Shown here one piece after another: positions 21,429 through 32,985 of a stretch of DNA of 64,000 bases. The notes beneath the pieces are model-generated. The model was not told where the DNA came from, searched no databases, and was given only the letters and a program-made list of their open reading frames with translations. The position numbers were made by a program, and so were the translations under genes. Source of the DNA: Desmodus rotundus. Taxonomy: Eukaryota > Chordata > Mammalia > Chiroptera > Phyllostomidae. Position 1 is the first letter of the stretch. Every line of letters starts with the position of its first letter. The DNA lies in contig NC_071390.1 of NCBI RefSeq assembly GCF_022682495.2, forward strand, positions 174,121,220-174,185,219. The letters run 5' to 3'.

Positions 21429-24279
21429 GGTCTTCCAGCAACTAGCTGAATAAATTTCTCAGTCTACCAGATGGAGTATTTTAGTAAAAAGGATATATAT
21501 TGACAAATTGTCACTAATTTCTGACCAAAACAAACTAACTGGTGAACACACCATGTTGGTTTCAAAGTCAAGCTTTCAAATGTACTAAGTTTCAGGGGCA
21601 CAGCTTAGGGATTGAGTTTGGGCCCTGGAATCTGACTGCCTGGTCCCGTCCTGAGTCACCTCAGAGGCCAGGCAGGCCTCTGGGAGTCCTAACTGCAAGA
21701 CAGTTAACGCCCCTGGGGTGGCCATCACATGGTGAGCGGAGGGGGAAGAAGCTGTGAATAACTGCTCCAGGCTTCTTGCCCCTAGGCGATATGTCTTAGG
21801 TGAGCTGCATACAGTTTCTCAGGAGGTTCTGGGCAGGGCTGAGCCTCATGTGGCCAAGGGTGGCAGCCACGTCAATACCCTCTGTCAGCTTTCCTTCCTT
21901 CCCTGTCTCCCCTCCCCTGTCCCTCCTTCTGCTTCCCAGGACCACCTCTGAGTTTGGGTTCTCCAAGGAGAAGCAAATGCCAAGAAACCTACTGGGGGAC
22001 ATGCTTGTGTTGGAAAACGAGGAGGAGCAGGGGTAGGCATGGAAGGTCTACAGACAGAGATGCAGACCTGCCTGGGGGAGGGGGGATGAAGAAGAGCTGC
22101 CTAGGAAGACCCTTGGGCTGCTGGGCAGTTCTAAGACAGGCCTGACCAGGTGGCGGTACAGTCCTAGAGACAGAGTCACACAGCCGAGGATGAGCATGCC
22201 GCACAGAAAGGGCCTCTGTAGGATCCCACTGTGGTCAATTGTCAGCCCATGACAAGTGTGACCCCGCCACTGACATGTAGGTGGATCCAGAGGGCCGAGC
22301 CTGCGGCCGCCAATCAATTGGCCCCTCAACAGGAGAGTCAGTGGTCATTTTCTTATATATCCTTATTTCTGGGTCTGATCCTGAAGACTCCAAACTAAAA
22401 CAGAGCTCAACAATTCATTGACATATGGGCAAATGAAAATAGAGTTCAGGGGTGAACACCTACAGACTCTGAGGAACTCCTATGCAGGGCTCCTTTCACT
22501 AGCTGTGGACTTAACTTCCTTAGGAGATTTGGAACCATATTTTTATGAAGAGCCCAGGCCCTCACTAGTATCACAGGAGGAGTCTTAATGAAAAGATAAG
22601 GACCAAGACTACAGTGTAGCAGAAAATGGAGAGACAGACTTCGCTGAGTGTCCTACATCCTTGGGGACAGCAGTGAGCAGGGGAGAGAGGCTGTTCACTG
22701 GAATGGGAAAGGCGAACTCTGCTCCCAGCTCTGCCAAGGACCAGTGCCTTGACCTTGGCGGGTTGGCTCCAAGCTTCCATGAATCAATGTGGTGCCTGGG
22801 GCGGGCACAAACTGCACCCTGCTCTGCTTCCAGGTGTCAGGAAGGCAACCTGAGAGTCTGCAGAAAGCACTGCACAAGTTCTGCTGTAAGGAACTGGATG
22901 TCACTTTAAGATCACAGAGCTAGCATGGGCTATTGCCTCCCCATTCTTTCAACACCCCCCCTAGAAATGACACAACAGAAACAGTTTGAAAGTGAATAAG
23001 GCTGATAAGTTATTCTCTGACTTACAAAATCGGAGTTCTGTGGTTCCTATGGGCAATGTTCTCTAAACGTCCCTTTTTGTAGGCTTCCCTGTAGTAACTG
23101 TGGCCTGAGAGATAAGAAGTCCCAGAGAAGCAGCTGCTCAGTAAAATAGAGGCTGTGATTTTTTTTTTTTAATATCATGAACAGAAGAGGCGAAGGGAGG
23201 AGGCGCCATTGGGAAGATCCTAAGGACCAGGCCGTCCCAATCTTGCCAGCAGCTGCCTGCTGCAAGCTGGGAGCAAGGCACGCCGGGGCGTGGTGTTTGC
23301 AGGCCAGCTGGGAGGCAGTCAGCTGTGACGCAGATTATGCAGAGCCTCGCACCAGCCTGCGTCCTGCCGGCTTCCATCTGATAAAGGAACATCTGTCTGG
23401 ATCACGTTTCCCAAAGGGAAGAGAACAGAAAAACACCTCAACTCTTGCATCTTGTCTCATTGGCTGCTGCACTAGGAGTCAACCTTCCTGGAAGATCCAG
23501 GGAGTGTCTCTGTGTTCTGAGGGGCTACAAGACCATTTCTCAGACAGGAAATTGAAGACCAGAGAAGTCAAGCGACTTACATATAGGGTTGCCAGAATGC
23601 CCGTTAAATCGGGATGTCAGATAATCAATGGATAATTTTTAGTACGCTATGCTCATACACTATTTGAGCTGTATTTACTGAGAAAGAAACTGAACCACAA
23701 ACTTACCTGAGTGACCTGTGTTTTTTCCCCGACAGTCCTACTTAAATAAGAGCAGACAGCTAGTCAGCGTCTCATCCAAACCCAAGATGCTTTCATGGCA
23801 AAGTTTTCTGCTATACACCCCTGACTCCCAAATGAAGGACTCAAATCTAGATGAGATCATTTTCTTGTTATATCATGTATTGAATATTCTGATATTATAT
23901 CATATAGTATTAAACTCTTCGTTAATAAATCCCTTGCATACCAATTTTTTATTTCAGAGTCTGCTTCTAGAGAATCCCCTTTAAGAGAGCAAATGGCTTA
24001 GGCTACCTCAATCAGAACTATCCCCTGAGTTTGAATGGGGGCAGCTAGTGGTCCCCAAAAGCAGGGACCATATTTACTCCTTTTGGGCCATGAGTAGAGG
24101 CAGCGGCATTCATAACAGCTACACCTCGCTTGCAGAGGTGACCTAGTAGAGTTTCCAGTAGCAACATCCAATGTCCACCCCCAGGCAATGGCAGTCAGGG
24201 GACCACCTCTGTGGCTTGCCTTTTTCTTATGTAGGCTCCAAGTCTGGTTCTCTGACTTCTCTAGAAAGCCTGTGTTATC
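21429..24279. other. unique non-coding stretch, some GC-rich blocks
   Basis: Nearly 3 kb without a recognised gene or repeat. A NotI-type site with an inverted CCAAT pair lies at 22303-22321. A CpG-richer block at 23190-23365 could be regulatory. A 152-codon plus-strand frame at 23177-23635 overlaps that block and shows no domain. Confidence 0.5.
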
Positions 24280-24445
24280 CAATATGCTTTTATTAAAAAT
24301 AGACTTTATCTTTCATAGAACAGTTTTAGATTCTCAGCAAAACTGAGCAGAAGGTACAGAGATTTCCCATGTACCTCCGCCCACATACACACAGCCTCCC
24401 CTGCTCTCAAGCCATATGCTTTTGACACATTTGTTTTCTGTTTAG
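24280..24445 (-). mobile_element. LINE-1 3'UTR fragment, antisense
   Basis: TTATTAAAAATAGACTTTATCTTTCATAGAACAGTTTTAGATTCTCAGCAAAACTGAG and GGTACAGAGATTTCCCATGTACC are characteristic reversed L1M 3' end blocks. Confidence 0.7.
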
Positions 24446-26119
24446 CTTATGCAGTATTGTTGCTTTGCAATGAAGAACCTTGACGATGCATTCACTGCTA
24501 TGGAAGTGGTGTTGCTGCTGCAGCAGGCTCTTCAGAAACCAGTGAAGTTAGGGTTGATTATTTGGCCTGGTGTGGCCACAAAGAGTGAAAATCCAGCCCC
24601 AGTTGACAGATGGGGCTCTGGCAACCTGACAGGAAGTGGCAAAAAGGACTGACCCAATATTCACGCATGGTCCGCTGTAATAAGGTGTCCAGTGAAGGTG
24701 AGGTGTGGATACTCATGGGCGGTGCCACAGAACCCGGAAAAGAAATTCTTAGACTGTGTGAGTGGGTGGGCAATTCTAGTGGAAGTGGGGACCTTAGAGA
24801 TAGATGATATTAAGCCCATAGTTCTTTCTATATTGGTACCTCAACCAGAAGACCTAAAATCTTTGACTTTCATTGGTGAAGCTAAAGACTCTGCTATCTT
24901 TTGGGGCCGAAGGGCAGAGGCAGCAAAAAACCAAATCCAAGCCTAATCTCGCTGAATGGCTAAGGTCAGGCCTGTCTTCCCCAGACCCACAGGTTTTCAG
25001 TTACATATGTCACATAGCACTTCAGCAGGCTGACGTTTATGTGGGCTCCAGGAACCCCATGAATAATTAGCCGAAGTGTTCAGCAATTAAGACCATTTTG
25101 ATTGGCATGCTAGCGCTGAGGTCAAAATGGTTGTTAATTTACTAAAGTTTACACAGTAGTAAAAGGAGAGTGCCTGTTCCACATCATTGCCCGCACTTTC
25201 CCGACAGCCCTCCCTTCCACATCCAGGCCAGTGATTTCCCCCCACATGATGAAGAAACTCACATGATCGCTGTGGCCGCAGGGCCATATGACCTATGGGT
25301 TCTCTTGAGGTATGCAGTGACAAAAACGCACTCCCAGTACACATTTAAAAAAAGAGAGGGCAAAGAAATGTCACATTCAGAAAAAAAATTCCAGAAAACA
25401 AAGACATAAAAGTAACTCAAATTATATTGCATCCCTCAAAAAATATTAAAGAAAATCTCACTATAAGCCACCATGGCATTAAAAATTCCTTCCTTCCATT
25501 CCTCTTGCTCTCAGCTAGCTCCCCAAACTGCTCTGATGCGTTCTTCTTCGTCTCTCTCCTTTCCATCTCCTCCACCACAATCTACATACACCTCCTGCAC
25601 AGAACCTTCTCTTCCCTTCTTCTCACACTTTCCTTTGGCCTCCCACCCCGACCTCCTGCAGTAAATCTTGACTTTTTCTGGTGGTAGATAACTCATACTT
25701 TTCTGCTTCTCCCCACAACTGACTATAAAATAACTCAACTGTAAAGTAAGGCTGCAGACTCTGGGAGGGAGGGAAAGGTTCCCAATGGGCACTGTCCTAT
25801 TTTCCCAGTGGAGAATGGAGTGGGGAAAAGAGCACCTGTTACCCATCACATAAAGTCAGGGCTTAACAAGGGTGCGTTTTGTCGTGACACAGCCTCACGG
25901 AGTCTTACTTGTCTCCTCATTGAAACGGGGATCCCCAAACTCCCCTGTCACTGGGTTGGATTATTAAATGAGAAAATATCTGTATGTGACATTTCTGGAA
26001 TAGTACCTTGTCCACGATGGGACCTGTGATGGAAAGTTGACAACTCAAGTCTTTCTACCTCCTTCTAAGCCAAATTTCATGCAAGTGTTGACTAAATGTG
26101 TATTTTTTCCTCCCAACAT
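24446..26119. other. unique non-coding stretch, no gene seen
   Basis: No gene or recognised repeat. An A-rich patch lies at 25345-25410 and a pyrimidine-rich patch at 25485-25670. Confidence 0.5.
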
Positions 26120-26345
26120 TTTGTCTAAAAGCTTTTCAAGCATTCAGAAAAGTTGAAAGAATGGTTACAGTGAATATCTAATGCACCTATTGCTTAGATT
26201 CTATAATTGACATTTTACTATCTTTATTTTATCACATTATCTATCTCTCTGTCCATCTATCAGCTTAGCTTGTTTTTGATACTTTTTAAAGTTGAGTTGG
26301 CAACATCAGTACACTTCACCCCTAATGATTCACCACGCATAATTT
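26120..26345 (-). mobile_element. LINE-1 3'UTR fragment, antisense
   Basis: AAAAGCTTTTCAAGCATTCAGAAAAGTTGAAAGAATGGTTACAGTGAA, GATTCTATAATTGACATTTTACTA, TTATCACATTATCTATCTCTCTGTCCATC and ATCAGTACACTTCACCCCTAATGATTCA are reversed L1M 3'UTR blocks in order. Confidence 0.7.
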
Positions 26346-26474
26346 TAAAAGACCTTCTGGGAAGGACACTGTAAAATAACCTTCTGTATTTCACAGGACT
26401 GCTGGTAGGTCTACTTTTCAAAAAAAAAAAAAATCTAGGTCACCCTTTCTCTCACTCTGCCTAATTCTAAACAG

Positions 26475-26732
26475 CATTTCTCTAAGTGTGTTTCATGGAA
26501 CGCTAGTACAGATACATGAAAATAAACAAGTGTTTGTGGCCAAGAAGGTGGAAAAAGTCTGGATTAAATGAAGTTTTGAAATTTTTTTTTATTGTAGGAT
26601 TTCTCAGAGCCTTTGTAAGGCTAATATGCATACCCTCAATGGCAATGTATTCAACTTCTTTGACCATAAGAGCTCAATATTTTTCCGAGAACCACGTAGC
26701 AGAATGGGTTCCACGGAACCCACTTTGGAAAG
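26475..26732. mobile_element. non-autonomous hAT-like element with decayed inverted ends
   Basis: The left end TTTCTCTAAGTGTGTTTCATGGAAC (from 26477) pairs with the right end (to 26732), whose reverse complement reads TTTCCAAAGTGGGTTCCGTGGAAC. About 19 of 24 positions agree. The 258-bp body has no coding capacity and a T-rich middle. Length and end sequence suggest a MER/Charlie-type miniature hAT. An 8-bp target duplication is not evident. Confidence 0.55.
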
Positions 26733-27472
26733 GATCCTTTTACCTATGTGCTACTCTCCTCTTTCTCTTCCTCATAGCTCACACGCACTGTAAAATTTCT
26801 AGTTCTTCCTCCTATCCGTTGTTTTCTGGACAGTTCCTTCAAGTCTCATAGGTCATCTCTGTCTCTACTTGCCAGGTTTCTCTCAAGTGAGCGTGTCTCC
26901 AAAACACATTCTCTTTGTTAATGGTGACATCACCATCAACAACAGAGTACCACTTGCATGCATGAAAAGGCAAGTTTAGTGCACACGGAAGAAAAGCTCA
27001 AAGTATAATGGGGAAAATGGCAAATTTTAACACACTTTTCTCTGTGGTAGAGACAGGCTGAAAACTTAAATACCTTTAAATGTTTTTATAAACAAATAGA
27101 TTAATAGGAAAAATAAGATATTCTTGGAATATTCCTAAACTTTAAGATTAGTAATGTGGAGGCCAGCTTTTTCTTTCATGAAGCTGTTGTATCAAACACA
27201 GAAGGACCGGTCATCGGTTGTTCAACATCTCGCATCTCCCATTTAAAATGTCGTTTATCCTGGAGGTCTGGTGGAAAGCACTCTTGGTCCTCCAAGACCT
27301 GCCCTCTGCCTCAGCTGCTCAGAGAACACCATAGGTGAACCACTGAAAATTGTGTGAGTCAGAAAAAAGTTGCTATTTTTATTGTCATTATTATCAGAGA
27401 AGCAGAATAGCAGGACCTTACATGACCTTGACTATGTGGCCAGCCCTAATTCTTTTTCTTTTAAAGTGAGCT
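26733..27472. other. unique non-coding stretch
   Basis: No gene, RNA gene or repeat recognised. Confidence 0.5.
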
Positions 27473-27684
27473 TAAAAAAAAAGATTTTATTTATTTATTT
27501 TTAGAGAGAGGGGAAGGGAGGGAGAAAGAGAGGGAGAGAAACATCAATGTGTGGTTGCCTCTTGCACACCCCCTACTAGGGACCTGGCCTGCAACCCAGG
27601 CATGTGCCCTGACTGGGAATTGAACCAGTGACCCTTTGGTTTGCAAGGAGGCATTCAATCCACTGAGCCATACCAGCCACGGCC
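27473..27684 (-). mobile_element. Ves-type bat SINE, near complete
   Basis: Read on the minus strand it starts GGCCGTGGCTGGTATGGCTC and has a pol III A box TGGCTCAGTGG (27660-27670) and B box GGTTCAATTCC (27616-27626), both fitting their consensus. The tRNA-unrelated part follows (GCATGCCTGGGTTGCAGGCC, CAACCACACATTGATGTTTC), then a CTCTCCCTCCCTTCCCC tract and a tail of TAAATAAATAAAATC. This family is restricted to bats as far as I know, so it is the key taxonomic clue. It was mobilised by LINE-1 machinery in trans. Confidence 0.9.
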
Positions 27685-28139
27685 AATTTCTGTCTTCTGA
27701 CAGGACTTTGCCAAGTTCTTATGACCTAGTTTCCTAATTTCTCTTCAGAAGTATGTTGTTTTCAATGTCCCTTAGCACTGTGCTATAGTATTTCACAGAC
27801 GGCATCTTGCTATCCTCAGAAGTTCTTCTAAGTGCTGGCATCTCTTTAGCATGTGGTGAAATGCCCCTCCTAGGAAAGATTCCGGAGAACGGATGTATGA
27901 ACAACCTTTGTAGTCCTGTCTACTCCGTGAGAGGGATCAGAGGCCCTCACTTGCAAGACCATATGCCGGAGGATTGAACAAGTAAGATCTGATTTTTCTG
28001 ATAACAACCCATGAGAGAGGAAGCCCAAATGGTGGTGAAGTGAGTGAGAGAAAGTACTTTGAAAAAGAAAAACAAAACTTAAATACATAATCACATGGAT
28101 ACCTCTCTAAAATGCACAGGGAAGAGGGGGAAATTTTAA
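27685..28139. other. unique non-coding stretch
   Basis: No gene or repeat recognised. Confidence 0.5.
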
Positions 28140-28560
28140 CTTGTCTGGTGGACTTCAGGGCATTCAGAGCTCACCCTCCTGCTCTGCCGCTTTGCTTGTC
28201 CAGTGTTGCCGTCAGCCACTCTCCAATAATCTAGAAAACACCCCACACATTCTCTGACTCCTCCGAGACTCCGACACCTGTGACACCCCACTGAGCCTGT
28301 CCGCCCAGCCACCACCTCCTTATCTTCAGAGCTTGGCGTGGTGTCCCTGTGTCCATGAAGCCTCTCTCCCCCATGAGGTGGGCGCCCCCACCCTGCTGCT
28401 TTACCTCACGTAGAGCCTCTCTCACAGCACTTGCCATGTTACTTTACGACTGTATAGTGAGTGTTCTTCTGACTCTGACACTGGGGTTCACTACTGACTA
28501 CAAAGCTTTAGCATCTTGACCTTAAAACCTGGGAGGCAGTCAATGAGTGTTCGGTGGATT
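28140..28560 (+). repeat. L2 LINE 3' part, relic
   Basis: CACCCCACTGAGCCTGTCCGCCCAGCC, CATGAAGCCTCTCTCCCCC, GTAGAGCCTCTCTCACAGCACTTGCCATG, and a tail with AGTCAATGAGTGTTCGGTGG resemble L2 ORF-end and 3'UTR blocks. Considerable divergence. Confidence 0.5.
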
Positions 28561-28994
28561 TAAGTATGAGTGAAAGCAAGAAGCACCCACTTTGTGCACA
28601 AATCAGTCAAAGATCATATTTAATTAGAGTTATTCAGACCTAAAGAATACGTTTTGAAATAAGTGCATTAAGAAAAGAGCATGACAGTGGCTTTCACAGA
28701 AAAATATCATAATATGCTGAACAGTAATATTCATATTGTAATGATGTTTACACATTAATGGCATCCAAAAAGGAGCGAGCTCAAATCTGTTCAGGTATCA
28801 CCTCTTCCTGGATACATTCTTACAGCGATCACACTTGCTGCCTGCTTTGCGGTAGTTGCGGTCAGTGTTTACAGATGAGGTTGACACGTGGTTATTTCAC
28901 ATTTACGTCTGTACATCCTGTTTTACCTTCTTAGGCCATTTTATAAAAGCTCTAAGATTAGATTGCATATTTGGTTATGAACAACTTAATGGCA
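28561..28994. other. AT-rich non-coding stretch
   Basis: No gene or repeat recognised. Confidence 0.45.
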
Positions 28995-29210
28995 TGAATT
29001 CTCCAGTCAGGCCAAACTTGCTTTATCTCTGTTCTTTACAGCTATATGACCTGGGACAAGTCCCTTAAGTCGATTAAGCTTTGGCTTCCTATTCTGTAGA
29101 GGTTGGGAGAAGGGATTGCTACAGGAAGCAGGGTTATTCTGGTGACTAAATAATAAATATAAAGCATGTGGTAGACAGAAAGTGCTAAATAAATGTTAGC
29201 TCTACTCTTT
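28995..29210 (+). repeat. MIR SINE relic
   Basis: ACAGCTATATGACCTGGGACAAGTCCCTTAAG, TTGGCTTCCTATTCTGTAGAGGTTGGGAG, GGGTTATTCTGGTGACTAAATAATAAATATAAAGC and AAGTGCTAAATAAATGTTAGC follow the MIR core and 3' end. Confidence 0.8.
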
Positions 29211-30109
29211 TCCCTTCTCTTCCCCTCTATCCAAACATGATGTGGAGCCAGCAGCAATTGTGTCTAAACCAATGGGGAAATTTCACATAACCTGGGAGGC
29301 AAGGGGATGTGTTTTTTCCAACCAAGAAAGATCTGATACCACACTGATTTATCTCAAAAAAATAAAAATTCAGAGTTGTCACTATCTCTTTCCAACTTGA
29401 CCTTTCTGTACACTTGGGGTATCTCTCTGGACGAGAGTCGTAGCACTCAGAAGAGACCTGATTTCACACAAACAGACTGCGCAGCTGGGTGGCATTTTTG
29501 CTCCTAGCTACAATGATGAAAAGAACAGTTAAAGCTTGAGATATGTGTGCACTATAAAAATAATGAAAGACTTACTCGAACTTTAAAGACATATGGACCC
29601 AGAGAGTGCCTCTCCTAGCTTTTAGTTATAAGGAGAACCACTAAGTCAGGCTGTGAAAAGACCTAAATTGCTGGCTTCATTTGAGCTTTTACTTTGAAGG
29701 ACCATTTCCCCTGCGTGGCCTTCTCTGCCATGACATCCAGTGCCAACCTTGTTATTTTCATGTACATATGTACTCCCAGGGAGAAAGGCCCTTGGTATAC
29801 TTCCCCTGAGCAAGCCCTAAATGGAGCAGGATCTAAAAGCTCTCCGGGTCATTTTATCTTCAACCTTGCTCAGGGTCTGGAACCTCGCCAGGGTGGACCA
29901 ATTCTGGATGCTGTTTCTTCCCTCCTGCCCATCCCCAGCTATCTCTGATCTTCTCTGTTTCCTTCTGTCCTCAGAGACCAGCTCTCAGATATGAAACCCT
30001 CTGTGGTCTGAGCTCCAGCGGGTGAGTGATAAAACCATCCCTGTAAACAGTCCTCAAACTCTGAGGGCACAGCCTGCCATTTATTTAAAAGATTTTCCAG
30101 CCATCAGGT
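29211..30109. other. unique non-coding stretch
   Basis: No gene, RNA gene or clear repeat. Confidence 0.5.
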
Positions 30110-30570
30110 GTTGGTGACAGCCCTTAGCCAAACATGTAAACGATGCTCCAAGCCATTAACCTGGTCTTTGGTGTCTGTCACCATGCGGCCCCATCCTCTC
30201 ATTGCTCACGTGCCCCGTGTCCATCACACTGAACAATGTGCTGTGCCTGCTCTTGTCATTCCTTCATTTCCCGGTGATTCCGTCTCTGTGGCTTCCCATC
30301 CTCCCAGCCCGAAGACCCCCGCCTCCTCTCGAAAGTCCTCCCTCATTACACAACGACACAACTTCTTTGCTCTCTTGATTCCTATGCCCTTTCATTTGTT
30401 TTCTGTAGAAATCTGTTTCAATTTGTATTTCGTATCCCACCATTTCTGTCCGTATCTCAGGGTCCTATTGGCTGTAAATCTTCTCAAGGGCCCCGACTGT
30501 TTTAATTCATGATTGTATGTTTTAAAACCAACATAGCCCCTCTCCCACAGTAGGTATTTCTAATTCTGCC
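30110..30570 (+). repeat. probable L2 LINE relic
   Basis: GCTCCAAGCCATTAACCTGG, a run of CT-rich coding-like L2 sequence, and a terminal block TCTCAAGGGCCCCGACTGTTTTAATTCATGATTGTATG followed by CACAGTAGGTATTTCTAATTC are in L2 order. Weak similarity. Confidence 0.45.
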
Positions 30571-30719
30571 ATCATCCGGTTATACGTTGATTAGAAAACA
30601 CTCACTGCTTTAGCAAACACACCTCAAAGGATAATGAACGTAAACAATAGAAGTTTGGTTCTCATTGTGGACCATCCAAAACGAATGATGAAGAGCAAGA
30701 GTGAAGAGAAGGCCTGTGC

Positions 30720-30885
30720 ACTTTTAACCTCCTTGGGCTGAGGGGAAACTTCATCTCCACTGCATTCCATTGGTGAGAACTAGTCATGTGACCCCGTCTA
30801 GATGGGCCTGGGCTGGGAAAGGTAAAGTAGTCTGGGAAGGAAGAGGAAAACATAGGTATTAGGGAACAAAGCACTTGATATTTGT
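30720..30885 (-). mobile_element. MLT1-type LTR fragment, antisense
   Basis: CATTCCATTGGTGAGAACTAGTCATGTGACCCCGTCTAGATGGGCCTGGGCTGGGAAAGG, then GTAGTCTGGGAAGG is the reversed 5' part of an older MLT1 (the GGCCATGTGAC...CCAATGG block also seen at 2866-3303). Confidence 0.5.
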
Positions 30886-30889
30886 GAAA

Positions 30890-30975
30890 ATAAGTTTCCT
30901 GATTGATAAAATGGAAATGCCAAAGCAGTTGTAAAACTTAGCACATAGGAGGTGCTTGATAAAAGTTAGTTGATT
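30890..30975 (+). repeat. MIR 3' part, relic
   Basis: GTTTCCTGATTGATAAAATGGAAATG, TTGTAAAACTTAGCACATAGGAGGTGCTTGATAAAAGTTAGTTGATT is the MIR 3' half. Confidence 0.6.
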
Positions 30976-31489
30976 CTAACTCTCAACTTATCATGAGTAG
31001 AAAACTTTTATTTGTTTCAAAGTCCCATTGAAAGGACTAAACATAGGCTTTTTAGAAGGTCCAAGGTATGGTTGGAAGGAAAAATGAAAATATCGAGGAA
31101 AAGAAAGAGAGAAAATGAGACCGAAAGGAAAGATGAAGCTGAGAAGGGTGTTGGCACCCACGGTTTCCATCGTGTCTCTCCCAATGCCTAGTCTCAGGTG
31201 AGGTTTCAGAGTGACAAGGACCTGTTACTCAGAATTCCCATCGTGAGTCACAAACGAGGTGGAGGCAGAAATCATGTTGGCGCTCGTGTCTTCCATAGGT
31301 AATTAAATGATCAGACCCATAGGAAGACAGTCATACTATTAATTTTTTTTATAAGAACAGAAACACATAGATCGCCATTAATCCTCACCCTCACCAGAAA
31401 CAGCTCTGACCTGGTTTCCCACATGAATCATTCTCTTTGATGGTAGACCCCGCCCACTGCCGAAATCAGGACCTGCTCCCCATTCACTC
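30976..31489. other. unique non-coding stretch
   Basis: No gene or recognised repeat. A purine-rich patch lies at 31080-31140. Confidence 0.45.
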
Positions 31490-31890
31490 TCCACCTCTGG
31501 TTTCACCTTTCGTCACATTTTATCTTCTGGGCATCAAGCCTCCTGTTTGCGTTCCCTGAAAAAGGCTTAGGTGCTCTGCTGCCACTGATTTGCATCCACT
31601 GTTTCCTGTGCCTACACAGTTCTTCAATCTCTTCTTCCACTCTTTTCCTAAGGCTAAGCAAAACAATTTTTTAAAAACCTGTTGCAGGAGCCTTCCAAGT
31701 CTGTGGGGATGTGCACCCTTGGTAGTCTCCCGGTGGCTTGTTCTTATCTCTCTCATAACACTTGTCACAATGAGTTGGCTTTTTCCTTAGTAAATGGTGG
31801 ATTTCCTCAGGATAGGCAATTTAGCTTTGTTTCCATAGCTCTGTTGTGAGCACACGTCCATGCTCAACACATTTTCCAAACATCAACGAT
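31490..31890 (+). repeat. L2 LINE 3' part, relic
   Basis: A T/C-rich start, CTCTCATAACACTTGTCACAATG, and TAAATGGTGGATTTCCTCAGGATAGGCAATTTAGCTTTGTTTCCATAGC resemble L2 3'UTR blocks in order. Confidence 0.5.
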
Positions 31891-32057
31891 CATTTATGTA
31901 GCTTTTAAATGCATTACCTCATTTATTAACTGTAACAATTCATCATGTAGGAACTATAATTAAGACTATCTTTACACATATAATCTGTATGTAAATCTTA
32001 TATGTAATAAAACTAATAAAATACATTTTAGATAATGTACATGAATTATATTATATA
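31891..32057. other. AT-rich stretch, possible MIR relic
   Basis: ATCATTTATGTAGCTTTTAAATGCATTACCTCATTTATTAACTG looks like a decayed reversed MIR. The rest is AT-rich low complexity. Confidence 0.4.
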
Positions 32058-32182
32058 AAGGGGTTGACAAAAGTAGGTTTAAGGTTGTTTGTATGGAAAA
32101 TAATACAATAATTAATAGACAATAATATAATAAACCCTGTGTTCACATACTCATAATTGTAAACCTACCTTTGCCCACCCCG
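32058..32182. mobile_element. mariner-type MITE, 125 bp, complete with TA target sites
   Basis: Terminal inverted repeats: left GGGGTTGACAAAAGTAGGTT (from 32060) and right, reverse complemented, GGGGTGGGCAAAGGTAGGTT (to 32181). They agree at all but three positions, and both continue TA inward. A TA dinucleotide flanks each side (32056-32057 and 32183-32184), as expected for Tc1/mariner insertion. The interior is AT-rich with no coding capacity. I recall very similar non-autonomous mariners in bat genomes. Mobilised in trans by a transposase not present here. Confidence 0.85.
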
Positions 32183-32644
32183 TATTTATATATGTAAGTA
32201 TATATCTTATATATAATTATAATTAAAATAAAGATGATGAGGGAATTTGATATCTGTCCACCTAAAAAGTATAAAAAATGAGATTTAAATCTACGGAGGC
32301 CTAGCTCTTAACCTTGACATAGACTAGAGAAATGAATATCAGGAACAATTCCCAATAGTTCCCTCAAAGAAAGAGATACCGTACAATGGTGAGTCAACAC
32401 AACCAATCCAGTCGGGATGGAGAACATTGGAATGGAACATCATCCTGAGAAAAGCTGTTTTCTCGGCTGGGCTCGTGGTTCCCAAAACCTCCCACTGAAG
32501 CCCTCACAGTCAGACTGGTGACCTAGGATTACGGGGATGAACTCTCTTGAAAAGGGTAAAGAAACATCAAGATGCCTAGGAACTCAGGAGGACTTCAGAT
32601 ATCTGGTGAAACAGGAGAACTGCCATCCTCTTCACAGACTCTTC
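32183..32644. other. unique non-coding stretch
   Basis: AT-rich at the left, otherwise unremarkable. No gene seen. Confidence 0.45.
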
Positions 32645-32985
32645 TATTATGGGGTGAACTGAGTCCCCTCAAAATTCACATGGCGGAGTCTTCTTCCCCA
32701 ATACCTCAGAAGGCAGCTGTATTAGGAGACAGGGTCTTCAAAGAGATGACCATGTTCAAATAATGCCACTAGGGTGATCCCTAATCCAATCTGACTGGTG
32801 TCCTTACAAGAAGTGGAGATTGAGACACAGGCAGAAGATGACCCACATAGACACAAGGTGAGAACAGAGGTCTACCAGCCAAGGAGAGAAGCCTCAGAAG
32901 AAACCAACCTAGTTCACACCTCGATCTCAGACTTCCAACCTCCAGAACTGTGAGAAAATCAATTTCTATTGTTATAAATCTGGTA
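32645..32985 (+). mobile_element. MLT1-type (MaLR) solo LTR
   Basis: TTATGGGGTGAACTGAGTCCCCTCAAAATTCACATGG start, CTGTATTAGGAGACAGGGTCTTCAAAGAGATGACC, CTAATCCAATCTGACTGGTGTCCTTACAAGAAG, a GACACAGGCAGAAG-type block, then GATCTCAGACTTCCAACCTCCAGAACTGTGAGAAAATCAATTTC. Block order matches MLT1. Confidence 0.75.
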
